64,000 nt of DNA. Origin: Anoplopoma fimbria (Eukaryota > Chordata > Actinopteri > Perciformes > Anoplopomatidae). A program made the position numbers and the translations under genes. The notes under the pieces are model-generated. The model was not told the DNA's origin. It ran no database searches and was given only the letters and a program-made list of their open reading frames with translations. Shown piece by piece: positions 35,050 to 49,160 of the stretch. Position 1 is the first letter of the stretch; the number at the start of each line of letters is the position of its first letter. Where the stretch lies: the NCBI RefSeq assembly GCF_027596085.1, contig NC_072455.1, forward strand, positions 4,248,959-4,312,958, read 5' to 3'.

Positions 35050-36014
35050 TAATAACACAATGCAAAAGTTATATAACAGTTTACCAGATATCAGTCAGTT
35101 CGTATTAACATCATGCAAATTCGTATTCTAACTCTGCAGAAGTTTATTCATGCAGCCATTGCACAAAAGAATGTCCTGTAACTGATTATTGACATCTGGC
35201 AATCGGCTTTAAGTTTTGGTGTAAATGTCTCAAACTCTATAGGGAGTTCAGTTCAATCCATCAAGTCGATTAAGTGGTCCAGTTATGAATTGGAAAGTGT
35301 ATTTATTTTCTTTGACATGAGGTCCTTCAACTGGAATCTATCTCTAAATTTATTGGTCAAGGGCAGTGCCTCCACCAAATTCTCCAGCTCCTACTGAGGA
35401 TAATGAAACATGTACCGCAATAAGATCATCACATAAACTGTGGTGGGAACGTGTTTGGACTCCTTTACAGAGATCTTCATGTTTTGTGCTGGGACATAAA
35501 ATAAACTTTAGTCCCATTAGCGCCTTACTGAAACGTATAATTTCCACTCATGACGTTGGGGACCGAAACAGAACCACAGAAGGTCTGACACGATATTATG
35601 ATATATTATCACCACACTGCTCCAGGCTCTAGTAGTCGAGCTTAAATCCACCATAAAACGCGAGTTAACAATCCGTTGGAAATTCAGTAAGGACACTCGT
35701 GGTGTAAGAACGTAATTGCTTTGTGTTGAGTTGCGTCGATGTGATTGCACATTCTACACAACGAAACATTTAGAAGTTTTTGACATTTAAGTAAAAATAA
35801 AATGTTGCATATTGTCTTGCGATTGCAGTTGGTTTCTGTTGCATGTTGGGTAAGATTAATATTCTCCCCACCACAAATTAGTAGTTTATCAATGGCCTTA
35901 TAATCTTGTAGTTACCAAACGAATAAAAATCAACCTAAAGTCACCTTAAAATCACAACCCACATGAACAGGGATCAAACAGAATGAATGACATCATTATC
36001 ATTTCATCCTTCGA
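35050..36014. other. Intergenic, nothing recognised
   Basis: AT-rich unique DNA. An octamer ATGCAAAT occurs at 35113-35120, probably by chance. Confidence 0.5.
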
Positions 36015-36477
36015 GAGTGGCTGCAGGATGTGTAGGAACCAAAGACTCGTTACGAGGAAGAGATTTTGGAGATGGGGACGATATGGGAGCGAAGGCAGAG
36101 AGGAAAAAAAAAGAGGCAAGAAAGAGATCCAGGTGTTTTTAATTCAGGCTGCTGACAAAACGGCAACCAAGAGAAAAATGAAAGAAAAGAGGATTAAAGA
36201 TAGAAAAAAATAAATAAAATCAATCCCTTGCAGAGAAGATTTTTCTGGTTTTGTATTTTTCAAATTATCATTCTGTGGTCTGCAAGTGGGTGTGTGTGCA
36301 CATGTGAGTGTTTAAATGTGTGTGTGCATTCTGCATAATACAATCTGTGTTTAAGTGACAAAAGGGCCAGCTGTGTGTGTGAATATTTTGTGCCATTGTG
36401 TGAGTGTGTGAGTAAGCGCTCAAGTGTGCTCCGTGTGTAAAATCTGTGTAAGTATGTGTGAAAAATATGACAAAGCT

Positions 36478-36762
<285 letters not shown>

Positions 36763-36946
36763 GACACACACGGAGCGTTTGGGGTGAATACGTATGAACA
36801 GCAGTCATTTCCACGTGAATAACTGACAATGCACCTGTAATCTCTTCAAACTTTATTCCCAAAAAAACCACATGTTGCATGTGCGACTCATTCTGCTCTT
36901 ACCTCGTTAATTAAGAGGTTATAACACTTTATTTCAGTATATTTAA

Positions 36947-37498
36947 AGGATAACTTTGGTCTTTTTCATCCTATTTCCACATATTTTTTTGTCTAAGTGA
37001 CTAATGCGGACAACGATTTCTGGAATTGGTTCAGCGTTGAGGGAGAACGCTGCAGACTAGTAACGTAATCGCTCAGGAGAGACTAAAAGTGTTGTTCTTT
37101 TTTGCAGCTGGCTCAGATTGATATTGATAGTGTCTGACAACATTATGGAAAGAACCCTACAGAGAAATTAGACATTTTTCTTAACCTTTCACTTTCTTTT
37201 TTGTTTGTTACGGTTAGGGTTTATCATGTGACCTATTGCCGGAAGACAACGGTGCAAACGTGAGTCAGAGTTGGAGAGAGTTGGCTGGTGACAGAAAGCT
37301 GTCTAAGTGTTATCTAAAAGATTTGCAATGTCAAAGATGAATATTTATATGATTTCTGGAAATGAAGCAAGATTTAAGAAGGAGACTTTTTCAAGATAGA
37401 CTTGGTTAGACAAAAACAGAAAGTGAAAGGTAGAGAAATGTGTGTATAATGATGTCAGACACTTATGATACCAATCTGAAAAATACCAAAGATACCCT
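36947..37498. mobile_element. TTAA-flanked non-autonomous DNA transposon (piggyBac-like MITE)
   Basis: The left end after TTAA (36943-36946) reads AGGATAACTTTGGTCTTTTT. The right end, reverse-complemented before TTAA (37499-37502), reads AGGGTATCTTTGGTATTTTT. The terminal inverted repeats of over 20 bp differ at only a few positions. TTAA duplications are typical of the piggyBac superfamily. The 552-bp interior has no transposase frame, so it would need a transposase in trans. Class assignment is inferred from ends and target site only. Confidence 0.65.
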
Positions 37499-37569
37499 TT
37501 AAGAAGCCTGACTTCTAGTAATAAGAAACTGAGGAATTGGTCATCAGTGCTTTAAGGGTTCCTGAATTT

Positions 37570-37888
37570 ATATCAATGGAATAACTTGACATTTTGTAAT
37601 ATTTATGCTCATTTGCTTTCTTGCCCAGAGTTTGGTGCGAAGATTGATGACACACTGTCAACTAAATATGAAGTTATAGCCAGGAAGTGGTTAACTTAGC
37701 TTAGCATAAAGACTGGAAGCAGGGGGGAACAGCTAGCCTAACTATGACTAAAGGTCACAAATCCACCTACCATCACCTCTAAAGCTCACTGATTAATACG
37801 TTGTATTTTATTTGTTTAATCTTCTCTCATATTTCTGCCAAAAAGTGAAAAAGCGTTTTTCCTGAAGTGTCTACCTACTCCTTTAAGG
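37570..37888 (+). mobile_element. Dispersed repeat, long copy (CTTAGCATAAAGACTGG family)
   Basis: The ordered blocks AATAACTTGACATTTTGTAA, TTTGCTTTCTTGCCCAGAG, AACTTAGCTTAGCATAAAG, AGGGGGGAACAGCTAGCC, CATCACCTCTAAAGCTCACT and CTACTCCTTTAAGG match a repeat I know to be very frequent in perch-like fish. A fragment occurs at 26131-26250. It has no coding capacity. Confidence 0.8.
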
Positions 37889-38329
37889 TCGCCTCCTGTA
37901 TAGATGAGGTGATCCCAACACACACACAAACACACACAAGCACTAACGCCTTTGCACCATTTAACAAACTCATGATGTCGCTCTGTTTATCCCTCTGTCT
38001 CGTTCACATACACACAGACAAAGCAGATGAGCTTAGCAACGGTCGCCAAGTGTACAGACACAACGGCAGCATCCAAAAAACAGACTGATGTCACTCTATA
38101 GAAAAATCTCCCTCTCACACGTACACACATTTCATTAACAGTCGTGTGGAGATATTAGCGCCGTCTGGTCCGGTAGCTAACAGCACTGCGTTGACAATAG
38201 AAGTTATTAATCATAAAAAAACAAAAGCAAAGGGGACAAAACACGGACATGTACGCAACTAGGTACACAAAGTCAACAGGGGGAGGAGGTTGGGCTGGTT
38301 GGATGGGTCACCCTTCGCTTCCCTTTTCC

Positions 38330-38770
38330 TACCGACAGTAAAAATCTTTTTACAGACTGTTGTCATTAACTGTTTTGTAATTGCACCCAGGAAAGTAATG
38401 CAATGGTTTTCGTATATAATCCACATAATTGTGACCAAGGACGTGCTGGTGAGGAGGATGACGCAGATGGTCAAACAAACACAGGACTTTCACCCAGGAG
38501 ACCACTGTTCATGTCCAGTGTGAAACCAAAAATGAACGTTGTAGTTATGTTACTTGCCTACTTTACTAACGCTATGTACTTAAGGAACTTAAACGTACTT
38601 ATTTTAACCACTGACACAATCTTTTCCTACAGATAGTAAATGAAAAATCCTAAGATATCACACAAATCACCGTCTGAGGATACAATGTCGTACCCCAACC
38701 TTTAGCAAATAGTCATTTTAACACAAACCAAGATCCTTTCCTAACCCCTAAACACGTTGGTTTTCTGTCT
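38330..38770 (+). repeat. Dispersed repeat (GACTTTCACCCAGGAG family)
   Basis: GACTTTCACCCAGGAGACCA and TGTTCATGTCCAGTGTGAAA are followed by AACGTACTTATTTTAACC and CCTTTCCTAACCCCTAAAC. Copies at 46255 and 51230 keep the same order. Confidence 0.7.
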
Positions 38771-39136
38771 AAATATCACAAAAAAGGGAGACGGACAAAC
38801 AGAGGGCTGAAAGGCCCAAAACGAAGATGATTCAAAGCGGAAAAAGAGCAGAAAACAACCTTCAGAAGAAAAAAAAAGCAAAGCCAGTGATTGAGAGACT
38901 GCGAAATAAATATATAACGGTTGATTAAATAAAAATACATTTAAAAGCAAAACATGTCATAATAATTCAGTGACTGGATCAAGAATAAAAGAGAGAAATC
39001 GCTTTTCCTCTAGACTCCCTCGCCGTCTCAAACAGTATTTCATTTATTCTGCGAATCCTCAATGGCGTTAGCAGCTCAGCTATCTCCGCTACGAGCCAGT
39101 GGTCAAATCGAATTGTCTTACATTTCAACCAAACAG

Positions 39137-39256
39137 TTTTTTGGGCTCCGTCACCGCTAATATTGATGTACTGTATTCTGGGATTTAACCCGATCCAAAA
39201 CCACAGCGGCCGACTCGGCGATCCCTCAGGTGTCAGCGAGGACTAATACCTGGAAT
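39137..39256 (+). repeat. Local direct repeat, copy 1 of 3
   Basis: GGGCTCCGTCACCGCTAATA, CTGTATTCTGGGATTTAACC, GATCCAAAACCACAGCGGC and CTAATACCTGGAATC match copies at 40091-40221 and 40436-40588 in order and orientation. Confidence 0.8.
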
Positions 39257-39478
39257 CAAACACACATCTGTCTCTCGCAGACGCTTTGTTGTGACGGATT
39301 TCATCCTGAAGAGCTGAGTGCAGAGCGGTGACCAGAGGGAGGCATGGAATTACTGTCAGCCAGCGCAAAGATTCATCTCTGTTGGATGGGACAGAAAAAA
39401 CATATTCCACACTATTCTTACTTTGCTGCTGTTAAAATTTGTGGAATAACATTTAATTTAAAATTATATATTTTTTTA

Positions 39479-39660
39479 TAAATAAATAGATAAATAAATA
39501 AATGAATGGATGAATAAATAAATAAGCCTATCCAATATTAAATAAATGAGTGAGACAATAAACATATAAATAAATCAAAATCAAAATAAATGTGTCCATG
39601 TAGTAATAAATAAAAAAATAGGTTTCTTTAAAAAAATAAAATCAGAATAAAATTTCATTT
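39479..39660. repeat. (AAAT)n-rich region
   Basis: Irregular ATAAATAAATAAATGAATGG words over about 180 bp, a degenerate tetranucleotide array. Confidence 0.85.
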
Positions 39661-40090
39661 ATTTGAGGTGACTTTTATTTCCAAATCCCACGATTATTTC
39701 AAAGCTCCTTAAATTACCGGGCCTTTAAAAAGTGACTTCCCTGCCCTCAGTTTGATGATTTCTTGGCTGCATTAGGAGTAAAGTTCCTGCACTTCCAGGA
39801 TAAAAACTGAGCCAAGACCATGAAATCTGAATTTGCAAAGTTCACTGTACGTCTGATGCTGATTAATAGCTGGAATAAACGACCAGATCAGGCTCTTGTT
39901 AAACAGCAGGCCACCTATGTTGTGTCATAACAATGGAGTCAACTTTAGCATAGAAGAGGAAATGACAATCAGCTAAATTGAATTTTGATCTCTTATCTCT
40001 ATCAAATATATATATATCCAAGGTCGAGTCCTTTAGACAAATAAAGGAAACTGTTACATTTCGGGACTCAACACTGCTCCCACCTGAAGG

Positions 40091-40221
40091 CTAAGAGGTT
40101 TGTTTTTCTGCCCTTAATGTAAGGCTCTCTGGGCTCTATAACAGCTAATAGTCCTGTATTGTATTCCAGGATATAGCCTGATCCAAAAACCACAACGGCT
40201 GGAGGAGGATTCCCTCTGGTT
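40091..40221 (+). repeat. Local direct repeat, copy 2 of 3
   Basis: Shares TTTGT...CTGCCCT, CTGGGCTCTATAACAGCTAA, GATATAGCCTGATCCAAAAA and GGATTCCCTCTGG with copy 3, and the central part with copy 1. Confidence 0.8.
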
Positions 40222-40435
40222 TGTCTCTCTTTCTTCTTTTTTCGTCTGTTCGTTTTTGGTTCCAACAAAGACAAAGTGGAAAAAGAAAGTCGTCTTCTTG
40301 CAGGTCAAAGTGAGAAAACAGAGGAAATTAAACCGCCAGCCACCAAACATGATGGTGAAACTCTGTCTGTTGGGGGGGGGTTAAAAATCATGAAATTGTT
40401 GGTTGAAACAGTGGCTGAATGCGGCTAGTTTGAAG

Positions 40436-40588
40436 ACAAAAATAGTTTGTCTGCCCTCAACGTAAATCTGTCTGGGCTTCGTCACAGCCAGCATCACTGT
40501 ATTCTGATCCAGGACATAGCCTCATCCAAAACCACAGCGGCTGGCTGAGGATTCCCTCTGGCCTCAGGCATGGCTAATACCTGGAATG
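40436..40588 (+). repeat. Local direct repeat, copy 3 of 3
   Basis: The longest copy. It begins TAGTTTGTCTGCCCTCAACG and ends GGCTAATACCTGGAATGAG, the ending it shares with copy 1. Confidence 0.8.
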
Positions 40589-40589
40589 A

Positions 40590-42714
40590 GACTCAGCAGA
40601 TCTCTTGTGGGATTTTGAGGGCCGATACTGATGTTCTTGGCCCGACGCCGCCAACAGCCGATACTCAATACAGTATCTTTGAATTCTTCAACGCTTCTCG
40701 AGCCAAAATCTGCCTCAGTATTAGTATGTGATGGAAAATGGAAAAAGCATCTGAAAAAGCCATTTGGGCAATGGAAAAAAATATGATCTGACAATAATGA
40801 TATATGTTGCTACATATTTTTTGAGAACCTCATCAGAAACCATTTAAATACTGAAACTGAGAATAATTACTAAACTTGTGAGAGTTAATACATCATGTCC
40901 ACGTGCACCTCCTCTGTTTTGGTTTTTAATGAACTGAAACAGAAGCAAAAGGTAGTAAATATGCACCAGAACCCATGCCAGGTGCATACTACAGGATTTT
41001 GTCGCTGTGCAGGGAAAACAGCAGCTGTATTCTAAATCACGCCCTTATTCGCTCATATACTATTCCACATGATGCATGCTTGACACAGTAATGATAAAAA
41101 TACCAGCACGCATCATGAATTTGCTCTATTTTTTTAACGGTGGACACAATAATCTCAATTGTGCACAACGGGGAAATGAAGGAGGTACTTAAAGGTAAAA
41201 AGAGCAATAAAATACTTAAACATTGTTCTGTTTTGTTGTTGAAAATAAAAAAGAAAGTGGGGGAAAAAAAGAAATCAACACATAAAAGTAGTTAATTCTT
41301 GGTAATTGAACCGCTTGCTTTGTTTAGAGTGATCAAACGTCTGCTTAAGAAGTGCAGTTCCAAGGATACAAAAGTTTTAAGTGTTCACTTCTGCTGGGAA
41401 TTTTATCTGCTTTTTTTTTTTTTTGACTAAAAGGGCATTTTACCTTGGAAGTTGGGTAAAAAAAAAAAGGCCGTTCTCATTAACTTTTTACATGATTTAA
41501 GGTGTTCAGGAAACAAAATGCTGCTACTTAGCAACCAGGTAGACGCTGCCGCTGTAGCTGAGCCCCGCCTCTTTCTTTGCCCTCCACACGCAGGCGTCTT
41601 GTACGAGGTATGCAAAAGAAGACTTTGCGATTAAAGTCGTGTGCATAAAGTAAGGAACTTTCAACTCAGAATTTGCTGTTGGAGTCCCATGTGAAACCAC
41701 GTTAACTTATTTTACCATACCTTTACGGGAATTCATTTACGTAACAAATTTTACCCAATTTACAGTCTTTTTCTTTCTCTTTTCGCAATATATCACATGA
41801 AACACTGCATGAGGATACCTTGAATCTAATGACATACATGACATAGTCATATTACTTTATATTGTATTTGTAAAGTTTATAATCAACAAAAAGTGCTGTA
41901 TATCCAAACAATAAAAGACCCAGAATTAGATTAAAAGGTCAACAAGGGAATATGGTGCATTGAAATGATATAGAGATTACCAATACCAAATATCTGGGAC
42001 AATGTGTTTCTTTAGCTTTTACACACTTTGACCCTCCTTCTTTCTTTCTTTTTGTCTTATAAGCAACTCTTAGAGTGCGACCCACACATCCTTTGTTATC
42101 ACACACTCACAGTTCCTCCCACATGTGTTTTCTATCCGTTGTCCTGGTAGTCTGTGTGTATCAAAGGCTGAGATCTCTGTTCACTCTTTGCGTGACCCTC
42201 GCACTCTGAACAGAAGCAGGCTCGTATAAGGAGAGATAGCGCGAACCATACAGCCAATGCAAAAAACAGAAACATGGCAAAACATGTTAAAATACTATCT
42301 TTTTAACCACAAATGTAATAAAAGCTGATGTGGTCATATTGCAAATCAATTATTCCAAAAATATGACAATAGCAATCTGAAGATCTCATGATTATATGAT
42401 GTTTTGACGTATGTTTTCCCGTACATTCAGATAATAAATAAAACCAATATGTGTATGATTTGAATCTGTCTTACTTTGGCGCCATCCACCTAAACTCCAC
42501 AGATGTGAGGGGGGTCTGTGAGGGGAACCACAGGGACCATATAAACTGCAACACTATTACCCCTTTTCTTACAAACAAAGACTTATTTCCTTTGAAACTA
42601 AAAAAAACAATATTATAAACTGTATCATTAGGTAGACTGCACTAACAGCTGAGGAGACACTACTCTATAATTCAATTTATGTCCAAATACCTGCAAAACG
42701 AATTACATTCTTAG
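40590..42714. other. Intergenic, nothing recognised
   Basis: AT-rich unique DNA. A T15-type run lies near 41410-41424. No gene-like feature. Confidence 0.5.
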
Positions 42715-42850
42715 CTAAAACTTTTGTTTAGGACAAATACGCAAATGTGAGCAGGTAAACATTGCGAAAGGGTTTCGGTAAAGTTTGGGCAACAAAATAT
42801 CTTGGGTTGGAAAAAAACATCATGGTTTGGGTTAAAATAAAAACGCTTAT
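42715..42850 (-). repeat. Diverged copy of the GACTTTCACCCAGGAG family (flank only)
   Basis: AAAGTTTGGGCAACAAAATA and CATCATGGTTTGGGTTAAAA correspond to the - strand of the CCTAAACTTT...AACCAAACTGTGAT blocks seen at 46590-46640 and 51540-51590. The CCCAGGAG module is missing. Confidence 0.45.
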
Positions 42851-43734
42851 AAGCTGACGCATGCTACGGATGTCGCATCGTGTTAGTTTATGCTACATCA
42901 ATGACTCACATGACCTGAAGTCCAAGGCTTTACCAAAGTTAATTTGTTACATAAACCTGAGTCATAACCTTTTCATTAAAAATGACTCAACTTTTGGCAG
43001 CAACCTATGCGGAAGTATCTTAAAACTCAAACACAATGTGATTCATTGACGGTATTATTTGTGGCGCAAAAGCTCAGAAAAATCAATCCTGTTCCAGAAA
43101 AAGAATTAAGCTGAATTAAGTTAAAAAGTATTCATGACAAAGACAACAATGAAAAAAAAAATACATTGATGTTCCAGAATTATTTGAACGAATAAAACAA
43201 CCCCCGTAATAAAATGCGCTTAGTCTTGTGAAAATGTGATAAAATATATATATAAAAAAACAAGTATATATAATAGTAGATATGTACAGACTTCAGGAAC
43301 AGTCAGAATACACATGACTCCCAAATCACACCTGCACAGCAAACCCTTGAGCGGTGCATACAGGCATTAAAGAGAGAGGAAGTGGTGATGCCAAGATTGT
43401 ATCTCCACGGTAACAGTAACACGGGAGATAGCATCTTAGCATCGGCGCGCATCATGAGGGTGCGGGGCCGAAAACTGCGTGTGAGGCCTGTTTGAAGTTC
43501 TGAGTGTGTGTGTGTGTGTGTGTGTGTGTAGATGCGAGAGGTCACAGAGCGGCTTGATGGCTTTTGTTATGGAACGCAAAAAGTTATTTGTTTGGACACA
43601 CTATGAAACATGCATGCACACCTACACATGCCAGCATCACACATATACATACACATAATTGCTCACATACACACTGCACACATGTCCAGGCTCCGAAACA
43701 CGGTTATATGGAGAGTAAACAGCGATGAAAGAAG

Positions 43735-43930
43735 AAACACAGAAGCAGCTGAAGGAGGGAGGGAGGGAGGGAGGGAGTGAAACAGAGGACAAGAAAAAGA
43801 AAGAAAGATGGAGAATCACAAGATGAGTGGAGTAAAAGAGAAGGTACAGGGAAAAAAAAGAAGGAGGAAACGAGGCAATGGAGGAAGAGAGAGGGAATGA
43901 AAAGGAGGGACAGAAACAATGAATGCATGG
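43735..43930. repeat. Purine-rich tract with (GGGA)n
   Basis: Purines dominate the + strand, including GGAGGGAGGGAGGGAGGGAG around 43757-43776. Opposite-strand frames are Ser/Leu/Phe/Pro artefacts. Confidence 0.85.
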
Positions 43931-44014
43931 TTGGAGTGTAAAGGGGAAACAGTAAATGCTGTGTTACATTTATAGTTCAGCACTTTTCAGGGTCACTATG
44001 TTCACTGACCCCCA

Positions 44015-44235
<221 letters not shown>

Positions 44236-44499
44236 TCCAACAGTGATGAACGTGACCGAGAGTCGTCCATACATTTTTTTTAAATGGAAAAATCTCCTTC
44301 TGTTGTTTTTTTTTTTTTTTAAACTTTACAACCAGTCGACATGGGTGGCTCCTGAACGGGAGTGTGTTAGAGAGAGGGGGGGAAAAAAGGTATGGCCGGT
44401 GAATGGGTTTTTTGTGAGCTTTTCTTTCATTTAAACTCCGGACTATATTCCAGAGAATCTGTCTGGATACAGGAGATTTGTCCGTGTCAGACGCATTCT

Positions 44500-44680
44500 C
44501 ACCTACTGGAAATATTTAGCTTGGTTTGGGTGAGGGGTAGTACCTCGGTAGAGCGCGTAGGAGGCAGGACATGACGAAAACACTGCGTCGGCGTAACCGG
44601 TTTGTAATAGAGTGGTGCAGGGAGGAAGTTAGCATCACACTGGTTTTCTTGATAAAGAGCCAATGGGATTTTTTTCCATA
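44500..44680. repeat. Possible tRNA-related or dispersed repeat
   Basis: GTAGTACCTCGGTAGAGCGC resembles a tRNA-type A box. The downstream AGAGTGGTGCAGGGAGGAAG and GATAAAGAGCCAATGGGA have the feel of a fish repeat. No second copy lies in the window, so this stays tentative. Confidence 0.3.
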
Positions 44681-45983
<1,303 letters not shown>

Positions 45984-46254
45984 GAGTGATTCAGAATTCA
46001 TTTCCCTCCTCAATCAGGCTTGTCGAGTGAAGGGGAATATTTTGTGGACGCAAGTGCGACCATATCCGTCTGAATGACTGATTCACCCAAAATCTCCCCT
46101 CTGTGACTCCCTCAATTCAACAAATTTGAATTCCCCTAATCAGAGCAATTTCATTTGGCTGTTTTAGATGTTTCATCAGGCATTTGCACACACATAGTGT
46201 TTATTATGCGGATTTTGATTGTATTTTAAGTTTTTTTTCTGCCGTGTTTGTGTG

Positions 46255-46660
46255 TCAAAGAAAGCCTCCAATTGCCCGTTATTTCGCCCAGTGTACGACA
46301 CGACAATTTGCAATTTTCTCATGAAGCGTGCAATAAAAACGCCATTCTTGCTTTTTGCTCGTCATTTTACACAATGTAGTTTGTGCGTAATGCAATATAA
46401 ATGCATGTATGTTGATATATTCTACGATATATTCTACCCTAAGTGCAAGTTAAAGAATAAAATGTGAGAAAGGCTACTTATGGTGGGTTAAACAGGACTT
46501 TAAACCAGGAGACCGGTGTTCGTGTCCTAAAGTGTTTGTGACGTGTTTTCCGAATCTATGTTTACTTCGATTACGTACTTATTTTAAACCAAACTGTGAT
46601 GTATTTCCTGTACTTAACCAAGTGGTTGTGTTGCCTAAACTTTGCCAATTTTATGATAAC
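46255..46660 (+). repeat. Dispersed repeat (GACTTTCACCCAGGAG family)
   Basis: The copy includes TTTTGCTCGTCATTTTACAC, AAATGCATGTATGTTGATAT, GTGAGAAAGGCTACTTATGG, ACCAGGAGACCGGTGTTCGT and CCTGTACTTAACCAAGTGG. This combination is typical of an abundant percomorph repeat. The small frame at 46219-46467 is part of it. Confidence 0.7.
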
Positions 46661-48677
46661 AAAGTGGCGTGAAATTACACAAAAAGCCTACAATGATGTC
46701 ACACTGAATGTCCTTAAAATGTCGTGTTATTTATACTACTTCCCATGAGATCAGGTTGAGTGTACCGAGAGTGTGTCTGAGATTGTAGCGTCCATTTGAG
46801 CTCGAGTTAACTTTTAAGCGTGGGTCTGCCTCTGCCATACAAATGATGTCGTTCTCCGGCTATGCAGCGGTTTCTCCTTCAAATATACAGTTTGGACACA
46901 CCACACACACACTAACACACGACCGGATTGAGTTTTGACCAAAGTCTTTGTGTGTCCTCACCAAAGGCAGCCCTGACCCTGAACCAGGAATGTGGTGGTT
47001 TAGACTGCGTGTCCATCCTGTATATGCTTGTGTTTGTGGATTTCTGGTCCGTGTGATATATGTGGATCTGCAGTGGTGATGTGTCAGTGCATGACATCAT
47101 GGTGTGTAATGACAGGAAGCTGGCTGCTCTGCGTGGGAATCAGATCCGTTCCACTCCCGTGGGAAGGGGAGGAAGAGGCTGGATTAAAAATATGAAATGA
47201 ATCTGTCTACTGCTCTGTCAGTATCATTTTCTTTAAGATTAGTAATTTGATGGGGGACATTCCAAAATTTGGGGGAAAATAACAAGGTGTATAAAAAGTG
47301 TAAGTATAAAAGAGATGAGCAGATAATGTAAAGTTTCTTTTGTTAACCTATTAACCATTTTACATGTCATATTATGCCTTTAATATCCTTCTAATTCATT
47401 TTGATTATTTGTCATTTTTTTCTATTTTCCCCCTTTTTGTTTTTACAATTATTCCTATCAGTATTTTCTTGTTTTTAGAATATTTATTTACTTGGTTGAC
47501 TAAATAATGTCTATGTTAATTGTATTAATACTCGTACTTTTTGGGTAAGCGAATTTGTACGTGTCAAGATAAAATGTGTTAAAGAGCCAAAAAGCCAATG
47601 AACTGTCACAATAGATTATTCATCCGCAAATCAGTGCAGGGTCACATGAATATTTTGTGATCCATTAACTGTCACAGCATATCTTAAAACCAATTTCAAA
47701 ACTAAAATGAAGGAAAATAAACAAGGATTTACAGGAATTGATTGGGTTAATGGCTGTTTTAAAGTGTCAGTTAATGTTTTATGGATTCTTTCAGCTACAT
47801 ACCTGACATAAGTTCTAGGAGCCAATTGTATTGTTGGAAAAAATATTGCAGAGCGACTATTGAAGGAAATAAGAATGTTGAATATAATTGTATATGCGAT
47901 AAAACAGTAATAAGGTATGATTTACCATGGTCAATATTCATGGAACAGCTCGATACACCATTTTTTGTACTCTTTTGTTTCTAGCCCACGTCTCATTAAC
48001 ATCCACAAGTCTAGCCAAAGTTCATACATAAACAAAGAACGGTTACTTTCTACACAAAGGTGAAGACCGAATGGGCCCGCGCTTGCTTATTCTGGACGAG
48101 CTTCCGTCTTGAAGGGCTGCCGATGAGTGACGGCCGGTAATACAACGGGAAGGGAGGGGATGATGAATCAGAGAAGGTTCGGCCATGCTTATTATTTCTA
48201 TGTGTGTGTCAGTTACCAGCACATACCGGTGGTGCAGTGAGTGTGTAGGCCCAGTCTGTCTGACGGTTGCCTCTGTAACCACGCAGGAAAACTTCCAACT
48301 TCACCCTGCTCTTCTGTTTCAGTTTTTAGAAGAAGTGGAACCCACAAGGATGAAAGGATGAAAATGTTTCTGAGTCACCCTGAAGTTAAGGGTTAGTTAA
48401 GCTACACCTTGGTCTCAAGTTAATGGAAGGCGCCTACAGAAAACACCATCTGATTGGCAGCAGATCTGAAAATGTCGAACTACAGAAACACAACCTGGAT
48501 GAGAATAAAAGAGATGTACAAACTCAAGTGAAATGATATGAAAACAGCTGGAAAAAAGTAGCGCATTACATGGTTGCAAATACCTGTGAAAGGTAAAGCA
48601 AACCATTAATCGAGAACCAGTCACAAATGCCAAACAAGACAGTGTTCGATTGCAATTATGTGAGGAAACACAACTAG
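46661..48677. other. Intergenic, nothing recognised
   Basis: AT-rich unique sequence with a slightly GC-richer patch at 48050-48260. No supported gene. Confidence 0.5.
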
Positions 48678-49160
48678 AATAACCACCTCATGGTTAAATG
48701 CCCCAGCCAGCCAGTCCAAGTTGAAGTTTTCATCAATGTCTGTCCAAAATGTGATCACTTCATCCATTTATTCTATTAGACATTTATGTAAAATGTCATA
48801 ATTGGCTAATGAATTCTTGAGTTATGGCCAAAAAGGTTTTTTTTGAGGTCACAGTGATCATAAATTCAAATTAGTTCTCATCCTTGAGTCCTGGTGAACG
48901 TTTGTGCCAAATTTGAAGAAATTTGCTCAAGGGATTCAAGAGATATCACGAGAATTGGATCGACGTGAGGTCTCACAGTGACCTTTGACCATCAAAATCT
49001 AATCAATTCATCCTGAGAGTCCAAGCAGACGTTTGTGCCAAAATTGAAGAAATTCCCTTCAGGTGATTGTTAGATATCTTGTTCACGAGAATGGACCGGA
49101 TTGTCTGCTACTTGTTTACGTGATATCAGATGGTGATAACATTCTTGGAACTCAATTGCA
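48678..49160 (+). repeat. TGTCATAATT-family dispersed repeat, copy 3 (longest)
   Basis: Ordered blocks AAAATGTGATCACTTCATCC, AGACATTTATGTAAAATG, TTGAGTTATGGCCAAAAAGG, AGTGACCTTTGACCATCAAA, TTTGTGCCAAAATTGAAGAA and GTTCACGAGAATGGACCGGA are seen. It contains its own internal duplication (TTTGTGCCAAA...GAAGAAATT twice). It carries TGACCTTTGACC, a direct repeat with one-base spacing of the nuclear-receptor half-site on the opposite strand. Confidence 0.85.

Noticed and set aside
39137..40588. CRISPR-like array from three spaced repeats
   Set aside because: The units are 120-150 bp with irregular spacing of 350-950 bp and diverged sequence in a vertebrate genome; not a CRISPR array.
44500..44540. 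tRNA gene suggested by an A-box-like string
   Set aside because: No B box at the right distance and no cloverleaf could be drawn; kept only as a possible repeat.
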